A DNA stretch of 12,808 nucleotides from Acidobacteriota bacterium (GTDB taxonomy: Bacteria; Acidobacteriota; Terriglobia; Terriglobales; Acidobacteriaceae). Shown piece by piece: positions 1 through 6,947 of this stretch; within the stretch, counting starts at the first letter, position 1; each line of letters begins with the position of its first letter. The position numbers were made by a program, and so were the translations under genes. Location: assembly GCA_019510535.1 (NCBI GenBank), contig JAEKKE010000343.1, forward strand, positions 1 through 12,808. The letters run 5' to 3'. The notes below the pieces were generated by a model. That model ran no database searches and had not been told where the DNA came from. It saw only the letters and a list, made by a program, of their open reading frames with translations.

Positions 1-321
1 CAAAAGCCTCTTGTTCTTCAGGTCACGGAGTCGATTGCCTTCCAGCTTTGTCTCCCAAAAATCCAACCGACTCTTTGGCATTCTGGCAAGCTTGCAGAAT
101 CTGTGACGGTGACGGTGCCAAAAACACCCATGAATGAAAATCACTTTGCGCAAACGTGAAAAAACAAGGTCAGGAGTTCCAGGAAGGCCCCTTACATGCA
201 ACCGATAACGAAAGCCCAGAGCATGCACTAATCTTCTGACAATCATCTCGGGCTTTGTGTCCGAAGCCTTGACGAGGGACATGCGTTGGCTGCGAAGTTT
301 CGGACTCAGTGTGTCAGTCAT
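1..321 (-). CDS. vsr: Very short patch repair (Vsr) mismatch endonuclease, C-terminus beyond window edge
   Basis: Vsr nicks DNA 5' of the T in T:G mismatches left by deamination of 5-methylcytosine made by Dcm-type methylases. The 107 visible residues (of about 140-156 usual) include DTKPE at 21-25, RRLVHALGFRYRLH at 29-42, PGTPDLVF at 47-54 with the metal-binding Asp51, and IHGCFWHRH at 63-71 with His64, Cys66, His69 and His71. These positions match the E. coli enzyme. Between WHRH and CKLARMPKSRLDFW there are about three extra residues (RHRF where D or S is usual), which shifts a probable zinc-ligand cysteine to residue 76. The ATG at 321 is the first start after upstream stops, but it has no clear Shine-Dalgarno site. 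GC is about 49% by hand count over 1-300, against roughly 60-70% in the next gene, and codons such as AGA, TTA and AGG occur. This suggests horizontal transfer, usual for vsr. A partner cytosine methylase is not in the window; it could lie to the left. Confidence 0.93.
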   Translation of the reverse strand, partial: MTDTLSPKLRSQRMSLVKASDTKPEMIVRRLVHALGFRYRLHVRGLPGTPDLVFSRLRKVIFIHGCFWHRHRHRFCKLARMPKSRLDFWETKLEGNRLRDLKNKRLL

Positions 322-365
322 GCCTATTCAGATGCGCCAATGACACGTCAGCCTGGGTTGAAACG

Positions 366-408
366 ATAACAAGAGAGAAAGGCCCTGCAACCAAAAGTCG
401 CAGGGCCT
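366..408 (-). terminator. Rho-independent terminator of the phosphatase-hypothetical unit
   Basis: A perfect 9-base inverted repeat, AGGCCCTGC (380-388) and GCAGGGCCT (400-408), encloses an 11-base loop. Read on the minus strand it is followed by a T-rich run (TTCTCTCTTGTT). It lies 18 bases past the stop of the minus-strand gene ending at 426 and before vsr. This separates transcription of the phosphatase unit from vsr. Confidence 0.8.
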
Positions 409-425
409 CTTGCAAACCCTGCAAA

Positions 426-1352
426 CTACATGTTCGCCTTACCGGCGCGCATATCCTCGTTGAACTGGGGCTTGGTGAAATTCACCGAGTCCTGCATCTC
501 TTTCTCGTACTCGGCGCGGTGGTGCATCAGGCCTTCGGTCGGCGTCGCGTACTCCGCGCCGGCTGTGAGCTGGATGACGCCATCGGAAGCCAGGGCAGTC
601 GCCACCTTCTTCAGGTCTTCGACCGTGGTGTTCAGGTACTGCGCATCGCGTGGATCGATCACCCATACCGGCTGACCGCCACCGAGCACGCCAGAGAGCC
701 AGAAGACCTTCTTCGCGATGAAGTCGAGGCGCTGCTGCTCAACCGTGTCGTTGAAGACGAAGGTATTGCGCCAGCGCGAGTAGTAGCGGGTGGTGACCGG
801 TACCGGCTGACGGTTGCCGGACTTCACGAACTCCAACTGTCCCTGGTCCATGGTCTTGCGGACGGCGTTGTAGATGAAGCTCTCGGCAAAGGGCTGCTCC
901 ATCGCCGGAACGATCTCGGCGAAGGTCAGCGTCATGGACGCCGAGACTTTGGCGTGCAGCACCGGCTGTGCTCCGTCTTCCAGCCAGGCCTCACCGTGGA
1001 CGATGTATGTGTCCGCACCCGAGGTGGAGGTGTGGAAGGGCCACGCGAACTTCGAGAAGCTGATCGGCAGGCCGTGCATCGTGACATAGGTGTCCGGACG
1101 CGGATTCTTCAGGCGCTTCGCGGAGTCGGCAAAGTAGGTCTTCAGCTCGGCCTGAGTCTCCGCGCGGCCGAAGTCGAAGTCGGCGCTGATCTCCAGCATC
1201 TCAGACTTGCCCTCGGGGTTGGCGAGGGTGAACTTCGCAGTGGGCTTGCCGCTGAAATCGGTGCCGGAGGTGGTGTTGCTGACCGTAAGACCCGCGACGC
1301 GGGCGGCCTCTTCGACCTGCTGCTGCAGGCTGAGCTGGGTTGCTGCTGCCAT
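426..1352 (-). CDS. Conserved hypothetical protein, 308 residues, unknown function
   Basis: I do not recognise this family. The product is a soluble-looking 308-residue protein with no signal peptide or membrane segment. It starts MAAATQLSLQQQVEEAARVAG and has many aromatic residues in the middle (HGLPISFSKFAWPFH, TRYYSRWRNTFVFND) and a charged C-terminus. The codon pattern and the good fit between a phosphatase gene and a terminator support a real gene. The ATG at 1352 is preferred, with GGAG 12 bases upstream; a TTG at 1370 would add six residues. It follows the phosphatase by 49 bases on the same strand and ends just before a terminator, so the two are probably co-transcribed. A role linked to that secreted enzyme is possible, but nothing in the sequence shows it. 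Confidence 0.8.
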   Translation of the reverse strand: MAAATQLSLQQQVEEAARVAGLTVSNTTSGTDFSGKPTAKFTLANPEGKSEMLEISADFDFGRAETQAELKTYFADSAKRLKNPRPDTYVTMHGLPISFSKFAWPFHTSTSGADTYIVHGEAWLEDGAQPVLHAKVSASMTLTFAEIVPAMEQPFAESFIYNAVRKTMDQGQLEFVKSGNRQPVPVTTRYYSRWRNTFVFNDTVEQQRLDFIAKKVFWLSGVLGGGQPVWVIDPRDAQYLNTTVEDLKKVATALASDGVIQLTAGAEYATPTEGLMHHRAEYEKEMQDSVNFTKPQFNEDMRAGKANM

Positions 1353-1401
1353 GGTTCGTGTTTTCTCCAAGAATCTCTACCATTTTAGGCCATTTGGAGG
1401 C

Positions 1402-2736
1402 CTATTTCAGGTCAATCGCCTTGCCGTCGGCTGTCGGGAGCTGCGCCCCCAGCACGCCCGCCAAAGTGGGGGCAATCTGCCGCATGTCGACGAGCCCTAA
1501 GTCTTTACCCTGCTTCAGGCCGGGTCCCATGATGAAAAATGCCGACCGCAATGCCGGATCGCTGGCCAGGTAGCCATGCGCTCCCAGGTTCGAAACTCCC
1601 GTCGCCACCTCCGGCTTCAGCTCGGCAATCGCCTGCCAGCCCGGCCGCAAAGCCACCAGGAAGGCCGCATCCGGATAGCCGCCCATCGCCACCGTCTCCT
1701 CGTGGTTGTAAACGTGGCCGATGCCATTCGCCGGATCGATCGCCAGCTTACGCAGCAACGCCGATACCGCCTGCTTCGTCTCCGCATCGTTGGGATCGTT
1801 GAGCATGATGGCAGCCGTTCCGCCCGAGACCCAGGGCATCGCCTTCCATGAGGTGACGTTCCCCTTCGCATCCACTGCGATCAGCCCGGCGTCGACGAAC
1901 GCGCGCTTCAGTGAAACGTAGTAGCTTACCGGCTCAAAGCCGTGATCGCTCAGCACGCAGAAGATGACGTTCTTGTCCTGCGTATAAGCAGCGTCGTAGA
2001 TCTCCTTGAGCAGCTTGTCCTCTTCCTGCACGGCTGCATTCGCCGCATCCGAGAAGGGGCCGTGATCATGCTGCGCCGTATCCAGACCGGCGAGATGCAC
2101 CGCCAGCAGACCCGGATGGTACTGCTTCAGGATGGCGACCGCGAAGGCGACGCGCTTGTGATCGTTAGCCACATCCACGACTTTGCTGGGATAGCGACCC
2201 AGGGTCTTTTCGAGATCCTTCAGCATGCCCGCGGGCGCCGACGCATTTTCGAGCGTGCTGCCGTCATCCTGCGGCGATGGGTTCCAGAACTCGGGGATGT
2301 TGTAGTCGATGGGAGCGCCCTGCGTCACCGGCCAGTTCACGGCTGCTGTCTTCACGCCGGCATCGTGCGCGGCCTGCCACAGCGTAGGTACCTTGATGGT
2401 GGAGAAGCTCCACCACCATGCCGAAGGGTCTTTCCCGAGAGGATCGAACGGGCGATTGTTCAACACGCCATGCTTTGCCGGCCACACGCCGGTGACCAGC
2501 GTGGTGTGCGAGGGATAGGTGTAGGTGGGCAGAACACCGATCACGCCATGAGCGTAGACGCCATTGTGCATCATGCCCAGCAGAAAGGGCAGCTCCAGCT
2601 TGTGTTCTTCGGCGTAGGTTACGTAGTCGGGCCGCATGCCATCGACCGAAACTACCACCACCAGAGGCTTCTTGGCCTGCGCCATACAGGCGACGGCAGC
2701 TGCGAACAGAACAACAAGAAATCGGAACTTCCGCAT
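1402..2736 (-). CDS. Secreted alkaline phosphatase-superfamily protein, nucleotide pyrophosphatase/phosphodiesterase type
   Basis: This 444-residue protein is predicted to hydrolyse phosphodiester or pyrophosphate bonds outside the cytoplasm. The N-terminus MRKFRFLVVLFAAAVACMAQA is a signal peptide with a likely AQA cut at residue 21. Metal and catalytic motifs of the NPP family follow in order: SVDGMRPDY (30-38, metal Asp32), PTYTYPSHTTLVTG (70-83, nucleophile Thr73), then HLAGLDTAQHDHGP, LSDHGFEP and LGAHGYLASDPALRSAFFIMGPG, which give the second metal set. The reading frame is open far upstream of the ATG at 2736, but that ATG has AAGGGG about 5 bases upstream and begins exactly at the signal peptide, so the longer form is rejected. 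It is divergent from murQ and probably co-transcribed with the unknown gene at 426-1352. The substrate cannot be read from sequence. Confidence 0.92.
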   Translation of the reverse strand: MRKFRFLVVLFAAAVACMAQAKKPLVVVVSVDGMRPDYVTYAEEHKLELPFLLGMMHNGVYAHGVIGVLPTYTYPSHTTLVTGVWPAKHGVLNNRPFDPLGKDPSAWWWSFSTIKVPTLWQAAHDAGVKTAAVNWPVTQGAPIDYNIPEFWNPSPQDDGSTLENASAPAGMLKDLEKTLGRYPSKVVDVANDHKRVAFAVAILKQYHPGLLAVHLAGLDTAQHDHGPFSDAANAAVQEEDKLLKEIYDAAYTQDKNVIFCVLSDHGFEPVSYYVSLKRAFVDAGLIAVDAKGNVTSWKAMPWVSGGTAAIMLNDPNDAETKQAVSALLRKLAIDPANGIGHVYNHEETVAMGGYPDAAFLVALRPGWQAIAELKPEVATGVSNLGAHGYLASDPALRSAFFIMGPGLKQGKDLGLVDMRQIAPTLAGVLGAQLPTADGKAIDLK

Positions 2737-2782
2737 GACACCCCTTTTGCCCGAGCTCTCAAGTTCGGAGCCAAGCCCCGAA

Positions 2783-2812
2783 CTGACAACTCTGTGCGTG
2801 CAACTAGATAAT
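2783..2812 (+). promoter_or_regulatory. Candidate sigma-70 promoter of murQ
   Basis: CTGACA at 2783-2788 (5/6 of TTGACA) and GATAAT at 2807-2812 (5/6 of TATAAT) are 18 bases apart in the 82-base divergent gap. The expected transcription start, about 7 bases after the -10, falls on or next to the GTG at 2819, which implies a leaderless or nearly leaderless mRNA. No Shine-Dalgarno site precedes that GTG. Confidence 0.5.
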
Positions 2813-2818
2813 TGTCTC

Positions 2819-3724
2819 GTGTCGATCGATTCTGTCCAACTCGCCAGCATTCCTACCGAGAGCCGAAACCCCCGCACCACCACCATCGATTCCTTGCCGA
2901 CGGAAGAGATGCTGCGCCTGATCAACCGCGAAGACGCTGCCGTGATTACCGCGGTGGAAGCCGAAGTGCCGCACATCGCCGCAGTGTTGGACGCTCTGGT
3001 ACCCCGCATCGTGGGCGGCGGACGGCTGTTTTATATCGGCGCCGGAACCTCGGGCCGCCTGGGCGTGCTCGACGCCTCGGAGTGCCCGCCGACCTTCTCC
3101 GTTCCGCCAACGCTGGTACAGGGTTTGATCGCAGGAGGCGACTCGGCGCTGCGTAAGTCGAGCGAGAAGTCAGAGGACTCCCCTGAGCAGGGCGCAGCGG
3201 ACTTAAAATCCGCAGGATTCACCGATGGCGATACTCTGGTCGGCATTGCCGCCAGCGGGCGGACTCCCTACGTCCTGGGCGCCATCGCCTGGGCTCGCGA
3301 AATCGGCGCGCTGACCGTTGGCCTGTCGTGTGTTCCCGGCTCGCCCTTGGCGAAAGAAGCCGAAATGGAGATCACTCCGCTCACCGGCCCGGAGATCCTG
3401 ACCGGCAGCACCCGCATGAAAGCCGGCACGGCAACCAAGCTGGTGCTGAACATGCTATCGACCGGCCTGATGATCCGTACCGGCCTGACCTACGGCAACC
3501 TGATGGTGAACGTGCAGCCAACGAACGAGAAGCTGGTCGATCGCGCTGCCCGCATCATCAGGGAGATCACCGGAGTGAACCAGGAAACAGCCGCCGAGCT
3601 GCTGATCAAAGCCGGCAGCGTCAAGGTCGCAGTCGTTATGCAGAAGCTGGGCCTTTCTTCCGACGCCGCCGTCGCCAAACTGCAACAAGCCGGCGGCCGC
3701 TTGCGCGAGGCACTGGAAAGCTAA
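2819..3724 (+). CDS. murQ: N-acetylmuramic acid 6-phosphate etherase
   Basis: MurQ cleaves the D-lactyl ether of MurNAc-6-phosphate to give GlcNAc-6-phosphate and lactate, a cytoplasmic step in peptidoglycan recycling. The 301-residue length is normal for the family. Visible features are the N-terminal TESRNP and IDSLPTEEMLRLIN segment (13-36), the SIS-domain core GGGRLFYIGAGTSGRLGVLD (66-85), and ASECPPTF (86-93) with the catalytic glutamate Glu88. Further on are GIAASGRTPYVLGAI and LTGSTRMKAGTATKLVLN. The frame is open upstream. GTG at 2819 is chosen because it gives the usual family N-terminus and sits 6 bases after a -10-like hexamer; a GTG at 2798 is an alternative. No MurNAc transporter or kinase gene is adjacent. 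The gene stands alone, divergent from the phosphatase. Confidence 0.96.
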   Translation: MSIDSVQLASIPTESRNPRTTTIDSLPTEEMLRLINREDAAVITAVEAEVPHIAAVLDALVPRIVGGGRLFYIGAGTSGRLGVLDASECPPTFSVPPTLVQGLIAGGDSALRKSSEKSEDSPEQGAADLKSAGFTDGDTLVGIAASGRTPYVLGAIAWAREIGALTVGLSCVPGSPLAKEAEMEITPLTGPEILTGSTRMKAGTATKLVLNMLSTGLMIRTGLTYGNLMVNVQPTNEKLVDRAARIIREITGVNQETAAELLIKAGSVKVAVVMQKLGLSSDAAVAKLQQAGGRLREALES

Positions 3725-3737
3725 CCACCTCAAGACT

Positions 3738-3838
3738 GTGCCCCATATCTGGCGGCAGCATCGCCATGTGGGAGTTAGAGCCACCGTCATCCAAGCATTC
3801 TGCAAACCCACATCTCGGCGTTGCCGAGATATGGGCAC
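3738..3838. repeat. Paired REP-like palindromes (two inverted units)
   Basis: The 203-base gap between murQ and the cyclase gene holds two related palindromic units facing each other. Unit 1 (3738-3772) runs from GTGCCCCATATCT to ATGTGGG. Unit 2 (3807-3838), read on the minus strand, starts GTGCCCATATCT, has an AAC loop and ends GATGTGGG. Unit 2 folds into a 13-pair stem with one G-T wobble just inside CCCA/TGGG. Unit 1 folds with a two-base bulge. The ends GTGCCC...TATCT also pair across the two units, so a long cruciform is possible. The arrangement resembles bacterial REP/BIME pairs. It may also end transcription of the convergent genes. Confidence 0.7.
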
Positions 3839-3894
3839 CCCGTCTGTGGCGGGCAAGCAGAGGTGACCGCCCGGCCCAAAGCCTTATTTAATCC

Positions 3895-3916
3895 TTCAAT
3901 TCTTCAATCATTCAAT
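3895..3916. repeat. Three TTCAAT hexamers in 8-base steps
   Basis: TTCAAT occurs at 3895-3900, 3903-3908 and 3911-3916, an exact 8-base period, just past the 3' end of the diguanylate cyclase gene. It is short and AT-rich against a GC-rich background. The function is unknown and chance is possible. Confidence 0.35.
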
Positions 3917-3927
3917 TTCCTGGAGAC

Positions 3928-5151
3928 TTACCGCTCTGCGCGAATCTCTACAACGCCTGGCAGCGGCGTCGGAGCCCAGTTCTTTTCCATGCAGACGGCG
4001 ACGCAGTTTCGGCCGGCGCGTTTGGCACGGTACAGGGCCACATCGGCGCGGCGATGCATCAGGGGCCAGGCATCGCCATTGCCCAGGTGCATTGTGATGC
4101 CGACGCTGATTGTCAGGTGCACGACCGCCGCCTCGGTCGCGATATCGAGTGCGGCAATGCTGGAGCGGAGACGCTCCGCGATCTCCTGTGCTGCGGTGAG
4201 GCCGGTTTCCGGCAGCAGGATCGTAAACTCCTCGCCACCGGTACGCGCCAGCACATCGCCACCGCGGATCTGCGACAGCATCTGCTCAGCGACCTTCTTC
4301 AGCGCGATATCACCGGCGGCGTGTCCATGGGTGTCGTTGACCTGCTTGAAGAAATCGATATCAACCGCCAGCACGCTCAATGCTGTGCGCTTGCGAGCGG
4401 CGCGCAGCACCTCGCGCTCGGCTTCATCTTCCATGGCACGTACGTTCAGCACACCGGTACGGGCATCCGTCCGCACCTGCAGGCGAAGCGCCCGGTTCAT
4501 CTCGCGCTCGAAGAACCAGAGATAGACCACGAAGAAGCAGGCAGAGACAAACATCATGCAGGCTAACGTGGCGAGCCAGAAGGGATCCTGCCGCGCCGGG
4601 CGGAAATGGCCGCTGGTGTTGACGTCGTACCGGAAGAGCACCATCGGCGTGCGGATGGCAATCAGAGTGAGATGCGCGACCAGAACCGTAATGCCTGCTC
4701 GCACCACCGTCCGCATCTCAGGATCCTGATTGCGCCGCAGCACCTGAATGGAGAGGATGCATAGCGCGAAGATAGGAGTAATGCTGAAGGCAAAGGTGTG
4801 CGAGAAGCCGGAGAGAAACAGGGTCGAAAAGGTCAGCAGTTCCACGGCTAGCACGGTCGGCCAAAGCCTACTTTGCAGCGGTCGACGCACAATCGCCCAG
4901 CGGAACCCCATGTAGATACAGAAGAAGCTGATGATATTGCACAGCGAAGGCAGCAGAATGCTGAGCACAAGGGGAAGCACGCCGAGCGTTCCCAGAAGCG
5001 CATTCCGCAACAGACCGATCAGCGCCGCCGCCATAAACCAACGGTGCGCTCGCAACTGCGGATGATGCAACGCAAGCAGAACCATGGCGCCCGCATAGAC
5101 GACACCCGTGGCCACATCGCAGATGAAAAGAGTCTGGTAGTTGAGCAGCAT
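3928..5151 (-). CDS. Membrane-bound diguanylate cyclase (GGDEF domain)
   Basis: This 407-residue protein is predicted to make cyclic di-GMP from GTP. About 230 N-terminal residues hold around six or seven hydrophobic segments (for example VVYAGAMVLLAL, TVLAVELLTFSTLFL, FWLATLACMMFVSACFFVVYLWFF), a likely membrane sensor without a recognised named domain. A GGDEF domain follows, containing DARTGVLNVRAME, LSVLAVDIDFFKQVNDTHGHAAGD, and the active-site GGEEF at about 305-309. The product-inhibition I-site RGGD lies five residues before GGEEF. The domain then continues to SVGIT and ADVALYRAKRAGRN. It is therefore expected to be active and subject to feedback inhibition. The start is uncertain: ATG at 5151 is preferred, and a TTG at 5166 adds five residues. 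Neither has a good ribosome site. It lies 69 bases after ruvB on the same strand and may be read from the ruvB transcript. Confidence 0.93.
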   Translation of the reverse strand: MLLNYQTLFICDVATGVVYAGAMVLLALHHPQLRAHRWFMAAALIGLLRNALLGTLGVLPLVLSILLPSLCNIISFFCIYMGFRWAIVRRPLQSRLWPTVLAVELLTFSTLFLSGFSHTFAFSITPIFALCILSIQVLRRNQDPEMRTVVRAGITVLVAHLTLIAIRTPMVLFRYDVNTSGHFRPARQDPFWLATLACMMFVSACFFVVYLWFFEREMNRALRLQVRTDARTGVLNVRAMEDEAEREVLRAARKRTALSVLAVDIDFFKQVNDTHGHAAGDIALKKVAEQMLSQIRGGDVLARTGGEEFTILLPETGLTAAQEIAERLRSSIAALDIATEAAVVHLTISVGITMHLGNGDAWPLMHRRADVALYRAKRAGRNCVAVCMEKNWAPTPLPGVVEIRAER

Positions 5152-5220
5152 AGCGGCAAAACTCAACGGCGTTTCAAAAAGACTAACGGAGCGGTCCCTC
5201 TACCTTACGACACTTTCCCA

Positions 5221-6297
5221 TTAGAAAAGGGAGAGTTTTCCCGGCATGGGAATCCCCAAATGGTCGTAGGCCAGCCGCGTCGCCACGCGGCCACGCGGGG
5301 TGCGGTTCAGGAATCCGATCTGGATCAGAAAAGGCTCGTACACCTCTTCCAATGCATCTTCTTCCTCGGCCAGCGCCGCAGCCAGTGTGTTCAGCCCCAC
5401 CGGTCCGCCATCGTACTTTTCGATGATGGTGCGCAACAGGCGGCGGTCGAGCTCGTCGAAGCCATGGGAGTCGACCTCCAGCATCTCCAGCGCTTTGGTC
5501 GCGGTAGGCCGGTCGATGACTCCGTTGCCGCGGACCTGCGCATAGTCACGTACCCGACGCAACAATCGATTGGCGATACGCGGTGTTCCCCGGCAACGCA
5601 TCGCAATCTCGGCCGCTCCGTCCTCGTCACAGGCAATGCCAAGCACCTCGGCGGAGCGCTGCACGATGAAGCGCAGCTCGTCGTCGGTGTAGAACTCCAG
5701 CCGCAACAGGATTCCGAAACGCGACCGCAACGGCGAGCTAAGCAAGCCCGGCCGGGTGGTCGCGGCGACGAAGGTAAACGGCCGCAGCTCCATGACGTGC
5801 GTCCGCGCCGCAGGTCCCTGGCCGATCATGATGTCGAGCTTATAGTCCTCGAGCGCCGTGTAGAGCTTCTCTTCCAGCACCGGCTGCAACCGGTGGATTT
5901 CATCGAGAAAGAGCACCTGCTTCTCGCGCAGATTGGTCAGGATAGCTGTCAGGTCACCGGCGATCTGCAGGGCGGGACCGCTGGTCTGCTGAAAGCCGAC
6001 CTCCAGCTCATTGGCGATGATGGTCGCCAGCGTCGTCTTACCCAGTCCGGGAGGCCCGAAGAGCAGGACGTGATCCAGCGCCTCGCCGCGCGACTTCGCC
6101 GCCTCCAGCGCGATGGCAAGCTGTTCCTTGGCTTTCGCCTGCCCGATAAACTCGCTCAGCTTCTTGGGCCTCAGCTTCAGCTCGAAAGCGGAGTCCTCAT
6201 CCGTCGCCCCGGCAGAGACCAACCGCTCGGCCTCATCTTTGGCGCCGCGGTTAAGATCGATCTTTTTGTTTACGAAGCTCGGTTTCGAAAAGTCCAC
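5221..6297 (-). CDS. ruvB: Holliday junction branch migration ATPase RuvB
   Basis: RuvB is the hexameric AAA+ motor that, with RuvA, drives branch migration of Holliday junctions. The 358 residues include the N-terminal LRPKKLSEFIGQ, Walker A GPPGLGKT (81-88), SGPALQIAGDLTAILTNL, Walker B LFLDEIHR (129-136), sensor-1 AATTRPG and GTPRIANRLLRRVRDYAQ. The C-terminal winged helix has DELDRRLLRTIIEKYDGGPVG and ends with the usual TPRGRVATRLAYDHLGI. All key residues are present. GTG at 6297 is the start, with a weak AGCAGG about 8 bases upstream. Neither ruvA nor ruvC is adjacent. The downstream neighbour on the same strand is the diguanylate cyclase gene. Confidence 0.98.
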   Translation of the reverse strand: MDFSKPSFVNKKIDLNRGAKDEAERLVSAGATDEDSAFELKLRPKKLSEFIGQAKAKEQLAIALEAAKSRGEALDHVLLFGPPGLGKTTLATIIANELEVGFQQTSGPALQIAGDLTAILTNLREKQVLFLDEIHRLQPVLEEKLYTALEDYKLDIMIGQGPAARTHVMELRPFTFVAATTRPGLLSSPLRSRFGILLRLEFYTDDELRFIVQRSAEVLGIACDEDGAAEIAMRCRGTPRIANRLLRRVRDYAQVRGNGVIDRPTATKALEMLEVDSHGFDELDRRLLRTIIEKYDGGPVGLNTLAAALAEEEDALEEVYEPFLIQIGFLNRTPRGRVATRLAYDHLGIPMPGKLSLF

Positions 6298-6363
6298 GCA
6301 AGAAGCCTGCTAAAGGCGATGGTACGGCGAAAGTCAGCCAATCGCAAACAGCCCATGCACTGG

Positions 6364-6416
6364 GTGCCCATCCATCGCAACGCGATGGGTGGGAGATTCG
6401 AGCGACCGCTCGAATC
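6364..6416. repeat. REP-like palindrome plus a second perfect palindrome upstream of ruvB
   Basis: 6364-6393 starts GTGCCCATCCATCGC, has an AAC loop and ends GCGATGGGTGGG. It folds into a 12-pair stem with one G-T wobble after CCCA, the same foot, loop and wobble as the units at 3738-3838 but with a different stem. Directly next to it, 6395-6416 is a perfect palindrome, GATTCGAGCG, AC, CGCTCGAATC. Both lie between the end of the DUF488 gene and the start of ruvB. Neither is followed by a T run, so they are not classic terminators. Confidence 0.65.
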
Positions 6417-6455
6417 GTCTATGGGTTAAGCAAACTTATCGACACGCATGACTTC

Positions 6456-6935
6456 TCAAAAAAGCCGGTTTTGCACGGGTGCCATGCTTTCCACGCTTCC
6501 ATCAGCCCCGATGTGCAGGACTTCCATATGTCGTTCAGCCATCGCGGGACCGAGCAATAGCCAGCGATGGCAGTGCATGGGATCCTCCTCAGCGCACATG
6601 ATGGCAGTGCTACTCGCAGCGGCTGTCTTCTCCAGAAGTTCCATACCGGTCTGGAAACGCGGGGTAGCGCGGACTGCCGCGTAGTCCACTCCGCCATCAG
6701 AACCATGCAGTGCCGGATCGCGCGGCTTCCCACCAAGCCGGTCCCCCATCCAGACGTAGCGGATGCCTGCTTCTGTCAGTGCAGCAGCCAACGGCTCTCG
6801 CGAAAACCACGGCATACGCCGCGATGCGGGGATGGAACGGATATCAGCAAGCGTCTGAATGCCGTGCTGTTGCAGTAGACCAACAAAAACGGCCATTGGA
6901 TGACGTGAGTGGCCGATGGTGTGAATGCGTGTCAA
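6456..6935 (-). CDS. DUF488 family protein
   Basis: This 159-residue cytoplasmic protein has both marks of the DUF488 family. The N-terminal IHTIGHSRHP (about residues 4-13) is followed by LADIRSIPASRRMPWFSREPLAAALTEAGIRYVWMGDRLGG, and the C-terminal motif MCAEEDPMHCHRW holds the conserved Cys-x-Glu and Cys-His-Arg. The biochemical function of the family is not settled. The TTG at 6935 gives the family N-terminus and is the only sensible start; no clear ribosome site precedes it. The gene begins 12 bases after the truncated haemoglobin gene on the same strand, so translation is probably coupled. That pairing could point to a redox or oxygen-linked role, but this is only inference from position. 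Confidence 0.9.
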   Translation of the reverse strand: MTRIHTIGHSRHPMAVFVGLLQQHGIQTLADIRSIPASRRMPWFSREPLAAALTEAGIRYVWMGDRLGGKPRDPALHGSDGGVDYAAVRATPRFQTGMELLEKTAAASSTAIMCAEEDPMHCHRWLLLGPAMAERHMEVLHIGADGSVESMAPVQNRLF

Positions 6936-6947
6936 ATTCGTTTGCCA

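Noticed and set aside
309..1388. Plus-strand open frame of 359 codons
   Set aside because: It is antisense to the minus-strand 308-residue gene and covers that gene's terminator. The translated sequence is rich in Arg, Leu, Gly and His like other antisense frames in this window.
1385..1401. Short inverted repeat AGGCC/GGCCT between the phosphatase and the 308-residue gene
   Set aside because: A 5-base stem without a T run inside a likely co-transcribed pair is too weak to call a terminator.
1942..2811. Plus-strand open frame of 289 codons
   Set aside because: It is antisense to the phosphatase gene, with no motifs and a composition typical of an antisense frame.
2737..3009. N-terminal extension of the phosphatase frame into murQ
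   Set aside because: The signal peptide begins at the ATG at 2736 with a good ribosome site, and the extension overlaps the coding sequence of murQ.
5229..5242. GGGAGAGTTTTCCC at the end of ruvB as a third MITE end
   Set aside because: It resembles the MITE end by one-base difference but is the normal ruvB C-terminal coding sequence, with no matching second end nearby.
4873..6429. Very long open frame (over 500 codons) on the plus strand
   Set aside because: It runs antisense to ruvB and part of the cyclase gene, whose motifs are unmistakable. Long antisense frames are expected in GC-rich coding DNA, and the protein has no recognisable motif.
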